Shown: positions 33,485 through 48,400 of the stretch, piece by piece
Numbering within the stretch: the first letter of the stretch is position 1
How the letters are laid out: each line of letters opens with the position of its first letter
Assembly: GCA_038501625.1 (NCBI GenBank)
Contig: JAZAYU010000351.1
Location: forward strand, 186,001-250,000
DNA length: 64,000 bases
DNA from: Corbicula japonica
Lineage: Eukaryota; Mollusca; Bivalvia; Venerida; Cyrenidae
Direction: 5' to 3'
Notes under the pieces: model-generated
What the model saw: only the letters and a program-made list of their open reading frames with translations
Database searches by the model: none
Told to the model about the DNA's origin: nothing
Made by a program: the position numbers and the translations under genes

Positions 33485-36400
33485 TCAGCTCTCCTTCATA
33501 AATTTGAAAGTTCTTCCAGAGGGCGCTGTGAGCACTTTACGAGATAACCGTATCTTGCCAGTAGATGGCTCCCTACCAAAGAACTTGACGGAGATCGTCT
33601 GACCTGCTTCGAGGCCCAGAGCACTCGGATGAGATACCTGAAACACAGACATATCTAGAGTTCTAGAGTTATAAACCCTGCAATACCTGAAAACCCGTTA
33701 TTATAACAGAAATATAAGGGTACATACCAGATCATTTCAGGGCTAAAAATAGGAATCAAAATATTCTAGAATATACATGTATAACCAAGATCTCATTCAT
33801 TGAATTGAATTCATGCATTGAACCATATTCAGCAACTAAATGTACGAGGGTTGATCAGAAAGTTCATAGAATGGTGCTATAACTTCTATATATGACGTTC
33901 TATGCGCTTCAAATTTTAAACAAATATTTTTCCATTTATTTTAAATATTTTAACCAGCAATTTTTAAAATCTAACAGTTAGTTTCATTTTTATGAATATT
34001 TATAATCACCACCCAACGTTACCCCGGAGCACGCCAAATTTTAAAGCAATGTAAGTATCACCTGGCACAACTTTGACCCTTGTTTTTTTGCGAAATTCCG
34101 CGAAATATTGTCTGTTATTGACGTGACATCAACTAAATTTTTTCACGTTGATTCTGACGTCATGCGATGTATACAACGCATTCAATGTACATTTGAGTGA
34201 CGAGAATCATTCACACACAACGTCCATTATGGTACTTCCAGAAAATGAAGAATCGTGAGCGGCAGTAAAATTTTGCTTCAATTTAGGATATTCAGCAACA
34301 GAAACGTATAATACTATGCAGAGGGCTCAACTCACCAAAGATATGAAGAAAGCTACTGTTTTCAAGTGGTTTAAACGCTTCAAGGATGGCAGATCAAACA
34401 TAAGCAATGATGCACGCTCAGGGAGACCATCTGTATTACGCCGACGTTAGTGGCGTCAGTGAAGACGTTCATTGAAGAAGACCGTCGGCGCACTATTAGA
34501 GATGTAGTTGATGGAACGGGAATCGCCTTTGGAACCGTGTGGAATATTCTTCACGAACATTTACACATGAATACAGTTTCAGGGTGACTTTATTGAAAAG
34601 TTGTAGTAAATCCTATGACATTTGCGCTTGTTGCGGTTGTGAGACGTCGACGCCATTTCGACGTCATTATGTAACCCCGGGATGCTCCGGGTCGAGTTTA
34701 TTGTATTTGCTATTTCTTATATAGATTTTATATTTGTTATGATATTGTTATGATTTTTTCATATTTTGTTCATGAGATATCGGGCTATATCATATTAAAA
34801 TTTTAAATGTCTGCGCTTGTTAGTTGTCAAGTTATAGCACCATTCTACGAACTTTCTGATCAACCCTCGTATTTGAATTGCAGTGTATGCATGTGCATGT
34901 CCATTTATAAGAATACTACTGGAAACTTTCAAAGTTAAAAATAAGAATTCAACATCTTTTTTAAGGCAAACATTGCTGTCCCTAGTAATTCAAACAATTA
35001 AATCTAAAAATGTTGCTTCTGAAGTTGAAAATCGCATTGACTGACTGATGTCAATTACAAGTAGCTTACACATACTAAATTCTGATGTTTGCTTTTACTG
35101 TATTTTATTAAAGAAACAGCAGGAAATCAGTTTTTTTCATTAAAACATTTTAAAGTACAAGGTGCAGTCATACAAGTTCTCAAATTCTTGACCCCTTGCT
35201 TACATGTACAATGCACATGCTCTCCTGATTGAGCTATCTAGGCCGTTAAACATCTTCTCCCCACATAGTAATTCATACCGCAACATACACCCCTCAAATA
35301 TGGATATTTGTTTTCCAATTTTAGTGAGTTATGTGCTTTAAATATGCTGTTACAAGCTGGTGGCCAAACCTGGTAGATATCATGGTTCCCCATTGGGGAC
35401 AAAATGTCAAAGGGTGAGAAAAATGTGAACATATATAAGTATGCAAGCCCTTGTTTACCGGGCAAATTCTTTGCCGTCTCAGCTATCGAGGCTGCTTAAA
35501 CATCTCTAAAAAATAGTTACTGGATTCTTATCGCATCTCAAGCTTACAACAGTGAAGACACTTATCAGACTGCATGGCTAATGAAGGCTTATATGTGTCT
35601 ACACTCATCTGGTGGGAGTTGGACAAGCAGGATGAGGGTTACACAGATATTCTTGTTACCTGTCTATGGTCCAGCTGGGAGTTAGGCAGCATCACTGGGT
35701 CCATGGCTGGATGTATCTGCACCATAACACCATGATCTCTGAAATAATAAACATTATTCTTGAAAAGTATTAAGAATTTAAGTGATTATCTGTATTTTTT
35801 ATGAAATATTTAATTATACAAATATTAAATTTTGTGACAAAATCAACAATTAAATGACAGTCAATAGAAAGCCACCACTCTGGTTATTACTAACAACTTG
35901 AAGTGTTTGATAAAATATGAATGGATTTGTATGCAGTCTAATCAAGATCTACACTGTTTTTGTCTTTGACAGATATGAACAAATGAATCTAAAAGCAAAC
36001 AGTGTTAATCCTGACCAAGATGCAGAATTGTCTACTCTGGCTGCACATTCAATAAAAGCCTTTATAGTATACAAGGGCTAAATCATTTAACAACCCTATT
36101 CCCTTTCACAATACTACCTGAGTTCTGTAATCTTAGCCTCATACACAGCACCAAATTCTAGAGTAGGTTCTTTCTGAAACATTAAAAATAAAAATTGAAG
36201 AACAGTATTCTTTTTTCTTATTATATAAATATCACATCCCATTGGGGGAAACAGTACGAAATGTTAACCCAAGAGAAGTAATGTCAACCGAGGTGTTAGC
36301 CGAGGTTGACATTACCTTCTCAAGGGTTAACATTTCGTACTGTTTCCCCCAATGGGATGTGATATTTATTTTATTACACTGAACATTTGTTTTTTTAGAG

Positions 36401-39400
36401 ATCTTGACTATGACCAAATTTCGTTTGGGAACAAAATCAAGCGCCGGAAGTCCAAAATCAATAATGCTCAATAAGCGGCTACAAATAATGATCAAAATGC
36501 GTTTATCTCCCTTAGTCAATTACGCATGCGTAGAAGTTAATTTGTAATCGGATTTCCAAGATATTTATTTTTAGATCCACGCGAGGGTGACATGATGCTG
36601 TCGCATATGTGACAGTAGCGATTATCTCCCTGTGACGTCACATTACGCTATATAGTAAACTAATCACGTGAGGTGTAATAATGTATACTAGTATCTAAGG
36701 TAGAGTTAGTACAAACTGTAATCAAGGTGATTTTCATTGTTGATTATTGCTCACATGTCCAATAATAAAAATTTGTTCAGTAAACATTGCTCATTTTGTT
36801 ACAAATTTCCTTTGTTATGCGAAAAATCTTCCTGAATGGATGACAAAATCTCCCTAATTTACACTTGAAATATGTGTAGGCTAACATAGCATTTAAGAGA
36901 GGCATAACTCAAAAAATAGAGAAAAAGGAGTTATCATTCTTGCTGTCACAGATGGCTTTGTTCCTTACATAATATATATTCCAAGTATGAAGTGAATAGA
37001 ACAAGTTCTTTCAAAGTTATAGGCAACATTAATTTTCATGTTTAAGTTGAGGGACTACTGGACAATGCCACTGACGCCAGATAATGGCATCCCTATGTGT
37101 CTAACTGCTATTGCAGGTGACACAATAAAAAATTACTTGGTTAATCAGAAGTCGAATAAATAACGGTGATAGCATTTACCCTGGCTTCTAACCAAGTGGT
37201 CATCATTTCCTTAGCCTCTGCCATTGCGTCTTTGTTTGGAGCAAATATCTCATAGTTGGATTCATCTATGGTTGTTATGGTTACACCTGAAAAGTAAACA
37301 ACTAGAAGTGAGACAGTGATATATGAATAAATTTTGAGTCCTAATTACACTCACTCATTGTATAACTGTGGCCCAAGATCATAAAACTAAATCAGGAGAT
37401 CAGTCTGAAATCTCAAGCATCTGATTGCCTGAAATGGCGAACAGTCCGCGTCTTAATATCTTGGGCCTGTATATTATTTGTGGGTCTGTGTACTTGTGGA
37501 AGAGGTGGGAAGTGCTGACAAAACAAAACAACACATTTGTTTTTTTCAATCATACAACACTCAATCATTTTTTAAATTTCTTGATTAAATTTATGTATAT
37601 CAGGGCTATCCGATCAACCTTTTTTGGGGTTGTCCTGGCTAGCTCAGTTGGTTGCGTCGCAGGAATTGCAGGGCTAGGCGCTGTCGCCGTGATGGTGTGG
37701 GTTCGCTCCCAGCTAGAGATATATACACATTACAATTCAAATTTACCACCCTGACTAAGTAATAAAGAGATTCCTTAGCATGCTTCAAAAGAATATGCAG
37801 TAGCTACATCTTAATGGAATAACAAAATTAACACCATTGAGATCAATTGAAATTGCAATATTTGTCACTAAGGTATTAACGTACCGGTAGTTACAGCAGG
37901 GTTTCTGATATCTGGATCTACATTGTTTGTTTCATGGTCAGAATAACCTAATGAATCTAAAAATGAACAGTGTAGATCCTGATCAAATGGCAGAGATCTT
38001 CCAGCTAAACTGGATCTACACTGTCCACCCATGGGATAAAAGGCCTATTTATGGAGCAAAGGGTGAAAGAAAATACCATGTACATGTATATACCTGTTTC
38101 TGACTGTAATTTCTTCAAGTTTATTCCTCCTATGCCAAGGAATGTTCCCCTCTTTGCTGGTGGTACATTGATTTGTTCTGTAAAATGTTATCAATATGCT
38201 ACAGTAAAACCTCACTATTATGAATGCCTTTTGTACTGGAAAACATGGTTTTAAACAGGGGTGATCTTAATTTCAGGGTAGAAAATAGTGCATTAAGATG
38301 TTCTTAATTTCTGTGTGGTTTTTAAATTCTGGTTTTACTGAATTATCTGGATAAAAATGAACAAGTAAAAATGTTTTCATAACCTCTAAAGCCATTTACT
38401 AGTTCAAGAAGATAAACAACCCTGGGTTGAAGGTTATAAAACTGAGATTGGAAACTAGTCTCAAATCTCAAGCATCTGATTGGCTAAAATGGCGACTGGA
38501 CGCCATTTCAGCCAATCAGATGCTTGAGATTTGAGACTGGTTTCCATGCTCAGTTTTATAACCTTGGGCACAGGTTACTTCGTTTCTGTAATTTCTGTTG
38601 TCTATAAATATATGTTACTGTTAATTTACACTTTTTTGTTTTTATTTTTTCATGCTAATTTGTGTAAGAATGTTTACACTTGTGTATGTGTCTTAACATC
38701 ACAACAACATAAACTGAATTGCTTAAGGACTGATGGAGATTTTTATGACACAAGATTAACACTGATAAGTGATCAAACTAAATCCTTTCCTCCATATATA
38801 TGTGGCGTTGGCAAACATTGCAGATCCAGATCAGCCAGCACATCTGTGCCATCTGATCTGAATCTACACTGGTCACACATGCGTTCAAATGCATATATAT
38901 GGATTAAAGGGTTAAAACTTAATAAAACACCGTAACAGAATGACATCAAAACATGTTTACCTATAACCGGTCCATTGTCTTTCATACTTGGTCTGGGAGC
39001 TGTCATACCAGATGATTTCTTCATTATATTTATAATATGTTTAATTTTTTCTGAAACATAAAAATCAAGATTAAATCACTGATGACATGATTATGATTTC
39101 TGGGCAGCACAAAACACAATGAAGTATCGATAAGTATACAGTTATTTCATATGTGATTTGGGAACATTCAAACTGTTGGCCTAAGGTGGAGGGGATAGTG
39201 TTTTGAACTGTTGCCAGAGGCAGTAGGCCGTGGGCAACAGTTCAAACCACTATCGCAGACACCCAGGGACTTGTGTTCGACTGTTCTCAAATCACATATG
39301 AAATAATTGTTTTATTACCTGATCAATTACTGTTTCAACAGAACTTGCAGAAGAAAAAAGGAACAAGTTCGCGAACACTGATGTTTTTAGAAAACAGTAA

Positions 39401-42400
39401 AAAATACTTAATTACATTTATATAAGGTATCAGGTAATAAAGTTAAATAGTTGACCAAGACTGTTTGTGTTAGGGACTTAACCCTTTACACCATGGGATA
39501 TGTCTGTATTCCCATGAAAATAAGCTAGCAAATCACTGCCATACGAGCAGGATCTATGCTGTTTGCTTTTTGATTTATTAGGTTATATCTGACCAAAAAG
39601 TGAACAATGAAGATCCTGATCAGAAAGGTGCATATATGGAGTAAAAGGATAACATAAGATTACCTTTAGCTATGGTTAGAGCTTTATTAACAACATGTAC
39701 AGGTATTCCTGGTGTTTTCAGGTCCATCTGTATGGCTGTCACTCCAGTCTTGGTACCACCAACCTTCATATCCATGTCACCCATGTAGTCCTCTATACCC
39801 TGAAAAATTAACATAAAACATTGTCGCCAGCAAAGAGGACCATAATACAAACAATTAACACACTGCACTTTCACAAAGCAAAGAAAAATTCATTTAACCC
39901 GTTCCTGTTTAGATACATCTTTATTGCTAGGGCTAACAGTTTAGATCCAGATCAGCCGGCACATCCATGCCGTCTGATCAGGATCTAAACTGTTCGCTTT
40001 TTGATTCATTAGGATATTTCTGATCAAAATGTGATCCAGTGCAGATCCAGATCAGATGGCATGGATATGCCGTCTGATCTGGATCTACACTGGTCACACA
40101 CGCATAAAAATGCATATATATCAAGGAAAGTGTTAAGCCAAGAAGTCAGTTGTAATACAAAAATGGTCAATATTTTCAGTTCAGTAAACTTTTAATTACA
40201 AAGCAGTGACTGGCTGGGACTTACCAGGATATCTGCCACAAGACAGCTAGAACTTGCCCAGACATCTGCAGACAAACTGGTACAAACCACATAACTGGCT
40301 GGGACTTACCAGGATATCTGCCACAAGACAAACTTGTACAAACCACATGACTGGCTGGGACTTACCAGGAAATCTGCCACAAGACAAACTTGTACAAACC
40401 ACATGACTAACTGGGACTTAACCAGGATATCTGCCACAAGACAAACTTGTACAAACCACATGACTAACTGGGACTTACCAGGATACTTGCCACAAGACAA
40501 GCTTGTACAAACCACATGACTGGCTGGGACTTACCAGGATATCTGCCTCAAGACAAACTTGTATAAACCACAGGACTGGCTGGGACTTACCAGGATATCT
40601 GCCACAAGACAAACTTGTACAAACCACATGACTGGCTGGGACTTACCAGGATATCTGCCATAAGACAAACTGGTACAAACCACATGACTGACTGGGACTT
40701 ACCGGGATAACTGCCACAAGACAAACTTGTACAAACCACATGACTGGCTTGGACTTACCAGGATATCTGCCACAAGACAAACTTGTACAAACCACATGAC
40801 TGGCTGGGACTTACCAGGATATCTGCCACAAGACAAACTTGTACAAACCACATGACTGGCTGGGACTTACTGGGATATCTGCCACAAGACAAACTTGTAC
40901 AAACCACATGACTGACTGGGACTTATCAGGATATCTGCCACAAGACAAACTTGTACAAACCGCATGACTGGCTGGGACTTACCAGGATATCTGCCACAAG
41001 ACAAACTTGTACAAACCACATGACTGGCTGGGACTTACCAGGATATCTGCCACAAGGCAAACTTGTACTTACAAGAATATCAGCAATGAGATGATGTTTC
41101 TTGTGAGAGTTCTCTTCCTCTGTTACCAGTCCTATAGCGACTCCAGCAGCAATTTCCTTAATGTCAACTCCAGCGTCCATCAATGCTAGACTACCAGCAC
41201 ATATAGATGCCATTGAGGAGGAACCTAAACAAGAAGATGGTAGAAAGGAAACTCATGTACAGTGAAGCCATTGTGAAACCAACTTTAATTTAAACAAAGA
41301 TTTTACAAGACTAAAAATAGATTAAAAAGGAACACGACAAATAATAAAATATACAGGCTCAGTTTGACGGAGCCTAGTGGAAATGCATATTACTGTATAC
41401 GGCACTTAGACCTCGCTTCAGTACAACACAATATTTTCAATGTACTGTGCTAAACAGCCTTCCAAGTGCATAACTGATAACATCAGTAAATTAAGTGTCT
41501 TTGTCATTGAAATTTGTGCTCTGAAAAAAAAGTTAAACCTTTTTTCTTTAAAATGATTAATAAATCAAAATGTTTGAGTTCAATTTTATGAGGGAACTTC
41601 CTGAAATGATGCCCAGTTCCTGAAATGACATCAACTTTCAGAAGTGATGTCAACCTTGTGAATACACATTATCTCAAGGCAAAAGATACTGTGCACATTA
41701 TTTTCTATCATATCAATGAAATGAAATTAACAAAATAAAACTTTACCATTTGACTCTAGAACTTCTGCTGTAAGTCTAATGCTGAATGGAAATTTGTCTG
41801 GAATTATTGCACGTAACCCTTTCTCTGCTAAGGCACCTAACAACCAATCAAAAGCTAACATTTTATTTTTCTTCAGACATTAGTGTTTGATAAACATGCT
41901 TGCTTAGATCATCAAAAATAGTTCTTAAGTAGTTTTGTTTTTATAGAATTTTAAGACGTTCAACAGACTAATGGCCATATAATTCACAGGAAATATTGTA
42001 GGCATTAATTTGTGAAATTTTATAACATGTATTGAGGCATATAAGCATGTTGAAATTTTGCTGAGGGTTTAATTTGTGCATTTCCGTAGCACTTAATATT
42101 TAAAAACTGACCTGAATGAAATTAATTGATTCAATGGTGTAAAGAATTAAAAAAACATCCTTGAAGTAAAGGGTTAAATGACTAGGGCTGCACATGTTTT
42201 CACAGCAAAGTTCTGAGAGATCTCACCATGTCCTAGTTCTCGTCTGTTTTTTATTCCCGGTGCCTTCACCTCATTAGTTGCATACGATGGAAACTGAAAG
42301 TAATAAATGGGTATCAATTAATCGGACTCTATTGTTAATTTAACACATGCAATACAACTACATGTATCTCTAAAAGCAAATATTCTCTAAAAAAAATATC

Positions 42401-45400
42401 GTAAATAATAAAACTTCACAGTTTCAAAATTTGAATTATTTTTTTTATGAAAATCTGCCTGTCATATTTGAACAATCAAAGACACTTTAATATCCTACAT
42501 TTTTGTATGTATCAGAAAGTAAAATGATAAAATGAAAGAAAGATTTATATTTAGGTTCAAACTACCAACCTCATAGTGGAGCATAAAGTTCTTTTCTTTT
42601 AAGGCTCTGAAAAAAATAGATTTCTGAATAAGTAATATCAAACAAGAATGCAAAGTGAACTGGTTTAATCTTGGAAAATTTGAACTTCTTTTTAACATAA
42701 AGCTGTAGTTGTGAGGCATGCATAAACACTTTTCATTCAATCTTAACGCATTTTTGTTAATTTCTTAACCATTTACTAAATGTATATCCTTATATCCTGC
42801 TTATCCATGCAATCTGATCAGGATCTACATTATACACTTTAAGATTTATTACGTTATTTCTGATCAAGAAGTAAACAGTGTAGATCCTAATAAGCATGCA
42901 GGGTAGAGCATACTAATCTGGATCTACACTGTGCCCAAGGTTATAAAACTGAGCATGGAAACCAGTCTCAAATCTCAAGCATCTGATTGGCTGAAATGGC
43001 GACTGGTCGCCATTTCAGCCAATCAGATGCTTGAGATTTGAGACTGGTTTCCAAACTCAGTTTTATAACCTTCAACCCTCGCTACATATGGGATAAAAGA
43101 CGTATCCCATGGAGTAATGGGTTAACCATACTACTTCACAACAGATTTAACAGATTTAATCTGATTAATACTTATAAAATGTAGAATATTTTTCACAACC
43201 AATTAACCCTTTCCTCCATATATACGCCTTTTTACACATGTGCAACCAGTGTAGATCTAGATCAGCCGGCACTTCCCTGCCGTCTGATCAGGATCTGCAC
43301 TAGTTGCATTTTGGTCAGAAATAACCTAACGAATCATAAAGCTGATGTGCCTGCTGATCTGGATCTACACTGTTTGCCCATGCAATAAAGGTGTGGCTAT
43401 GGAGGAAAGGGTTAATAAAAGATTCTGTGGTTTTAAAATTTAAGAGGTTTAAAAAACAGCCTTTATCAGAAAACAAATTGCAACTGACAAGTTTATTTAT
43501 TTACCCAGTTAACACAGATATTGGATCAACCTTCATGGCAGCTTGGAGGGAATCAAAAGTCACAGTGCTCAACACCTGGGTCTGTCCCCTCTGAAATATA
43601 GCAGAGCCATGAAGTGGGGCGTACAGGTCAGTAGAACAGTTGATCTGTCTTAAACCATCCATTTCACGGCCATCACATCTGAAACACAGAAAATTATTTA
43701 TCACTGTTCAACACCACTGAATATGTTTATGTAAAAAAAAGGTGTTTTACGTTTCTCCATAGATACGTCTTTATGGCATGAGTAAACAGTGTAGATCCAG
43801 ATCAGCTTGCACATCCCTGATGTCTGATCAGAATCTGCACTGTTCACTGTTAGATTTATCAGGTTATTTCTGACAAAAAAATAAACAGCAGATGAGCCTG
43901 TTGATCTGGATCTACACTGTTCGCTGATGTGTAAAAACATGTATATATGGAGTAATGGGTTAAGTAAATAAACAAGTTTCAAGAAAATCCTTTCAAACCA
44001 CATTAGCATTATTATTTGTGATTTACTCTGACAAAAAGGTGTGTACTGACATTGCCACAAGTGTCAAATTGTGGACACATGGTTAAGAATGCTTCTCTGA
44101 CTTAATTGGTGAACAGTGTAGACCCTGATCAGATTGCATGGTTGCTGAACTTGGTATACACTAAAATAGCTATTTCATGTGGTCAACAGAAATAGCTTAG
44201 TCATAATAATGGTCAATAGTGCAGCAGAAATTTCCCCCCCCACCCTCTTACTGAGACCACTGATATCCATGTCCCTGTCACACATGATATTTTGTAATTT
44301 TATTTTGGAATATTCTTTTCTCAAATATCACAACTATATTTCATACCCACACAACAATAATGCCATCTGCAAACTATGTGTGGGACAGAGATAAGCTGAC
44401 ACCAACCTTTTGTTTTCCTTTGCAATTTGATCTCTGAAAGTCTGTTTTATCATAACACTGACAGCCTCATGGAGTAGCAGATTGTCAGAAGCCGGGAACT
44501 TTCCTGAAAACATATTCAATCTCTTATATGCAAAGCTATTGTAATTGTACTGTAGTATCATTTAGTTTCGCGGGGACTAATTCTCACACAAACCAGTGAA
44601 TAACAAATTCGCTGGGGCATAAACTCGTGCAACTGTATTTTCTTATAAAGAAACACTGTTAAGTGGTTTAATTTTGCTGGGGTTGAATTTCTCTCTCTTG
44701 TCTTAGAACAAAATATGCGAAAATAAAACCTGTGCAAAATAAAATGATTTAACAGTATACAAATTAAGAAAGATATAAAATTGTTTCCCATATAAGAGAA
44801 ACTAAGCATTATATGACTTATATTACTTATTTGACATACCTCTCAGATGTTCAACAGTTTCATGTCTGGCTTTTTGTAGGGCTTTGTCTCGGGACACCTG
44901 GAATGTACAAACATGTAATGACACAATACAGTGTCCAATAAAGAGATACAGTACCCTACAAAAGATCTTGTGTCTTGGCTAAACAATTACTTAAACTTAA
45001 TTTTTTACAATATACAATTATGCAATATTGAAGTGTTACTTGAAAAAAACTGTTAACCCTTTACTCCATATATATGTGTTTCAACACAGCTGCGGCCAGT
45101 GTAGATCAAGATCAGCTATAACATTCATACACTACGATCTGGATCTCCACTAGTCATATCTTGGTCAGAAATAATGAAGCTAAAAGCAAAAAGTGTAGAT
45201 CCTGATCAGATCACATGGATGTGCAAGCTGATCTGGATCTTCACTGTTAGCCTAAACAATAAAGGTGTATCTACCGTATGTAGTAAAAGGTTAAAATATA
45301 ATTTTTCTGTAATGTATTGTGTTTTTACCATTATTTTTAGAGCATTTTGTAATCATAATTACTCCAGCAAAGCTAAGTTTAAATCTTGTGTTTATGTGAC

Positions 45401-48400
45401 ATAGAATAGAGGTCTAATATCAGAATGTCACTGCACTGTATAAAATCATAAAAAATGATATAACAACCTTATCGTGTGATGAATTATTTAAAATCTTCTT
45501 GATACTTTCTTGTCCAAGTCTGTAAAACAAGAAATATTTCATTAACAGGTAGTTAATATTCTTGGTAACTGCATGTATCCAATGCTTATTTGTTATACTT
45601 GAGTAATTTAATTAGTAGTGTTATGTATAATATTTGATCATAGGTATGTCAGCAAACAAATGCAAAATCTTACATATAAACCAAAGGTAATGAATCTACT
45701 GAAAATAAAAGAGATTGCATATTGATTTAACACATTACTCAATGGATATGTTTTTATCAAATGGGTTACAAGTGGAAATCCAGATCAGCTGGCACATTGA
45801 TGCTGTCTGATATTGGTCTACACTGTTTGCTGTTTGGTCAGAAATAACCTTGTAAATCTAAAAGCAAACAGAGTAGATCCTGATCAGGTGGCAAGGAGGT
45901 GCCAGTTGATCTGAATCTACACTAATCACCCAAATGATAAAAGTCTTATTCAGTTTTTATTTGAAGTCATACAATCCTGAAAATATTTCAAACCTCACAA
46001 TAGTTTTCAATGACCATGTGATCCAGAGCTGTTGGCATGGATGTGTCAGCTAATCTGGATCTACAAAGGTCACACATTCAATAAAACCCACATATATGGA
46101 GTAAAGAGTTAACTGGACATCATGATACAATTCTCATGTCAAGTAAGAAAGTTGTTTACCGTTCTACTTCCACAATCATTTCCAGTGGCACAGACGCAGG
46201 TGTGTTATACAGCCGTTTCTGGGACGTCTTTATCTCCTTGCTCAAGGCCAGCTCCCTGGCAATGCTCGCAGCATGTGAAGCTCCAAACTCTATAGCATTC
46301 TTGAATACATGGTACTGTAAGTTGTTAGCTTCTCCCTCCAGCATTACTATTCAAGAAAATATAGGAAGGATTATAAACAAGAGCTGTCAGAGGAGACAGC
46401 ATGCTCGGCTATTCGAATGATTTGAAACAAATGCAATTTGAAGATTAAAACAATAACAATTATGGCCATACATTCATGTGCAATCTGGAAAAATATTAAC
46501 AAGTGAATGGTAAGGGAGAAATTCATTTCAAATAACAGAAATAATTCCTTAATGTACCATAAATATTAAACTGAATAGGGGAATAACTATGAAATATTTC
46601 TAAATTTGTTAGAAAACTTGTTAGTAATTTTTTATTAGAGACATTTACTTTTAGTAAAATATCAATCACTTCAGTAATGTTACAGAAAAAGAACTGAAAT
46701 GAAAATATAATGGAAGTTTGAAGTTGATACCTTAAGTATTTGCAAAGTTATCGATGAAGTGCACTTAAGTGAAAATATAAGTGAAACTAGAAATATGTCC
46801 ATAGGACACGGATGCCCCCGCTATGCATCGTTTTCAGACACTCAAGTGCAATGATGGGAATAATAGCATTTCAAAGACAGTGATGTTCGAGTAATTATTA
46901 GAATATGGATAAACTTGAAGATCAAGTAAATTATTTGTATTTGTAGCACTGTTGTTTTCTCATTACGGAAATGTCTGTGAAGAAGTTGGTGGTAATGCAA
47001 TGCAATGTCATAGTGAACATTTGTGCCAAGTTATTTTGAAATCCCTTCATTCATAAAGAAGTTATAGCCCGAACAAGTAAATTCAAGTTTTAGTAACCGT
47101 GACCTTGACCTTGGACTTACAGGCATGGGTAATGTACGCAACACACCGCCTTGTCATGGTGAACATTTGTGCCAAGTTATTTTGAAAACCCTCCATTCAA
47201 AACAAAGTTATAGCACGGACAAGAAAATTCTATTTTTAGTAACAGTGACCTTAACCTTGGACCTACAGGATTGGACATGGTACACGACTCACCACCTTGT
47301 CATGGTGAACATTTCTGCCTAGTTATTTTGAAATTACTCTATTCCTAACGTAGTTACAACCCTGACAAGAAAATTCTATTTTAGTAACATGACCTTGACC
47401 TTGGACCTACAGGCATGGGCATGGTACAGGACACACCACCTTGTCATGATGAACATTTGTGTCAAGTTATTTTGAAATCACTCTATTCCTAACGAAGTTA
47501 CAGTTCGGACAAGAGAATTCTATTTTTAATAACAGTGACCTTGACCTACAGGCATGGGCATGGTACGCAATACACCGCCCTGTCATGGTGAACATTTGTG
47601 TCAAGTTATTTTGAAATCCCTCCATTTATAATGAAGTTACAGCCCGGACAAGAAAATTCTATTTTTAGTAACAGTGACCTTGACCTTGGACCTTCAGGGT
47701 TGGGTATTGTGCTGACAAACTGCCTTGTCATAGTGAACATTTGTGCAAAGTTATTTTGAAATCCCTCCATTCATAACAAAGTAACAGCCCGGACAAGAAA
47801 ATTCTATTTTAAGTAACAGTGACCTTGACCTTCCACCTACAGGCTTGGGCATGTACGTGACACACCGTCTTGATATTGTGAACAATTATATAGTTATTTA
47901 AAAATCCAATAAGAAATAACAAAGTTATAGAGCGGACACGATTTTGCAAGAAAATTCTATTTTTAGTAACAGTGACCTTGACCTTCCACCTACAGGCTTG
48001 GGCATGTACGTGACACACCGTCTTGATATGGTGAACAATTATATAAAGTTATTTAAAAATCCAATAAGAAATAACAAAGTTATAGAGCGGACACGATTTT
48101 GCAAGAAAATTCTATTTTTAGTAACAGTGACCTTGACCTTGGACCTACAGGCATGGGTATTGTACGCGACACACTGCCTTGTCATGGTGAACATTTGTGC
48201 CAAATTATTTTGAAATCCCTCCATTCATAACGAAGTTAAGGGCCAAGTGTATATTTTGCTTAACACAAAATGTAAGTGAAAAAGGGGCATAATTTGAAAA
48301 ATATTGGAAGCAGGGTTATGGGTCTAGTTGGTTATGATGTAGATTTTGATGGTGAAAATATATTTCAAGTTTCAAGGCAATATCTCAAGTAGTTTAAAGT

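Noticed and set aside
40206..41065. CRISPR-like appearance of regularly spaced repeats
   Set aside because: Units are head-to-tail with no unique spacers, and the context is a eukaryotic intron.
40306..41189. Open reading frames of 60-95 codons on both strands in the 56 bp array
   Set aside because: They are periodic by-products of the repeat. Only the part overlapping exon 41073-41224 is coding.
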